NCBI RefSeq assembly: GCF_005116455.1
Contig: NZ_SWBP01000002.1
Coordinates: forward strand, 124,001-188,000
Reading direction: 5' to 3'
Length of the DNA stretch: 64,000 nucleotides
Source of the DNA: Pedobacter cryophilus
GTDB taxonomy: Bacteria; Bacteroidota; Bacteroidia; Sphingobacteriales; Sphingobacteriaceae
Shown here: piece after piece, positions 63,391 through 64,000 of the stretch
Layout: each line of letters starts with the position of its first letter
Numbering within the stretch: position 1 is the first letter of the stretch
The notes under the pieces: generated by a model
What the model saw: only the letters and a program-made list of their open reading frames with translations
What the model was told of the DNA's origin: nothing
The model's database searches: none
Made by a program: the position numbers and the translations under genes

Positions 63391-63858
63391 ATGAGAAAAT
63401 CGAAACCAAAAAAGAGAATCATCCTGCCTGACCCAAAGTTTAACGACGTTATGGTTACCAGATTCGTAAATAATATGATGTTTGATGGAAAAAAATCTAT
63501 CGCTTATGACATCTTTTACAAAGCTATTGAAATGGTGGAAACTAAAACCACTGAAAATGGCTTAGAACAATGGAAAAAAGCTTTAAATAATGTAATGCCT
63601 GCTGTAGAGGTTAAATCTAGAAGAGTAGGTGGTGCAAATTTTCAAGTTCCAACAGAAGTAAGACCAGAGCGTAAAATTGCTTTAGGTATGAAATGGTTAA
63701 TTAGCTATTCTAGAAAGCGTGGAGAAAAAACCATGATGGAAAAATTAGCAGGTGAAATCATTTCTGCAGCAAAAGGTGAAGGTGCAGCTGTTAAGAAAAA
63801 AGAAGATACACATAAAATGGCAGAGGCTAATAAAGCATTCTCTCACTTTAGATTCTAA
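63391..63858 (+). CDS. rpsG: 30S ribosomal protein S7
   Basis: This 155-residue protein nucleates assembly of the 16S 3' domain. [19 protein letters not shown] at the start, [36 protein letters not shown] and the terminal NKAFSHFRF are all conserved. It follows rpsL after 19 bases with a GGAGG site upstream. Confidence 0.97.
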   Translation: MRKSKPKKRIILPDPKFNDVMVTRFVNNMMFDGKKSIAYDIFYKAIEMVETKTTENGLEQWKKALNNVMPAVEVKSRRVGGANFQVPTEVRPERKIALGMKWLISYSRKRGEKTMMEKLAGEIISAAKGEGAAVKKKEDTHKMAEANKAFSHFRF

Positions 63859-63883
63859 TTTAAAAGATTACATAGATTAATTT

Positions 63884-63926
63884 GATTACACCGATTTTTG
63901 GCTTAAAACTAAAAATCGGTGTAATC
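63884..63926. repeat. Perfect 16-base hairpin between rpsG and fusA
   Basis: GATTACACCGATTTTT and its exact complement are separated by an 11-base loop. No T-run follows, so it is a hairpin or attenuator candidate rather than a plain terminator. Confidence 0.7.
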
Positions 63927-63953
63927 ATTTAAAAAATCAAAGAAATCCATAAA

Positions 63954-64000
63954 ATGTCAAGAGATTTAAGATTCACAAGAAACATTGGAATTGCTGCCCA
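63954..64000 (+). CDS. fusA: Elongation factor G, N-terminal fragment
   Basis: The frame starts ATG at 63954 and reads MSRDLRFTRNIGIAAH up to the window end. This is the conserved EF-G N-terminus just before the P-loop. The position after rpsG completes the str operon order. Only 15 residues are visible. Confidence 0.88.
   Translation, partial: MSRDLRFTRNIGIAA

Overview
The window looks like part of a chromosome from a Sphingobacteriaceae-type Bacteroidota, close to Pedobacter. Supporting signs are the low GC content, SusC/SusD genes, promoters of the TTG-N20-TAnnTTTG type, a histone H1-like small basic protein, a bacterial serine palmitoyltransferase, and an FtsI with a PASTA tail. An ice-binding-type (DUF3494) surface lipoprotein would fit a cold habitat. 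No tRNA, rRNA or CRISPR array was recognised.

Layout. 1-7.1 kb: a minus-strand polysaccharide export and assembly operon (wza-like, wzc-like tyrosine kinase, asparagine synthase-type amidotransferase, GT4, ABC permease cut by the window edge). 7.3-9.7 kb: a small XRE regulator, a long palindrome and a 1.4-kb non-coding repeat array. 9.7-16.9 kb: an uptake locus (TlpA/DUF3738 fusion, SusC, SusD) with a convergent DUF6520-like and MauE/DoxX-like pair. 17.1-20.1 kb: an HTH protein, REP-like hairpins, and a compact DUF6266 / membrane protein / CHAP hydrolase / lipoprotein-TM cassette that resembles holin-endolysin-spanin lysis genes. 20.2-22.8 kb: repeats and an intact IS4-type insertion sequence. 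23.0-28.2 kb: a probable RiPP (class I lanthipeptide-like) locus with a split LanB dehydratase, a LytTR two-component pair and an unlisted 44-residue candidate precursor. 28.2-33.6 kb: repeat arrays around a GT2 and a WecA-like gene. 33.6-38.6 kb: gap, a GNAT, a DUF559 nuclease, pgk and a decayed VapBC pair, all separated by repeats. 39.1-55.1 kb: a complete dcw cell-wall/division cluster (mraZ to ftsZ). 55.2-62.2 kb: serine palmitoyltransferase, histone H1-like protein, MpaB-like protein, OmpA-family protein, ice-binding lipoprotein. 62.9-64.0 kb: the start of the str operon (rpsL, rpsG, fusA 5' end).

The housekeeping parts are ordinary. The unusual content lies in two places. The first is the two accessory loci at 18.0-20.1 kb and 23.0-28.2 kb. 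The second is a layered system of short palindromic repeats. REP-like arms carry a TGTCA head and show compensatory base changes, they pair into hairpins, other small palindromes are inserted at their apex, and an IS4 element is inserted into one of those palindromes. Related repeats reach the 5' ends of murD and murG.

All calls come from reading the sequence and remembered family motifs. No database search or alignment was run.
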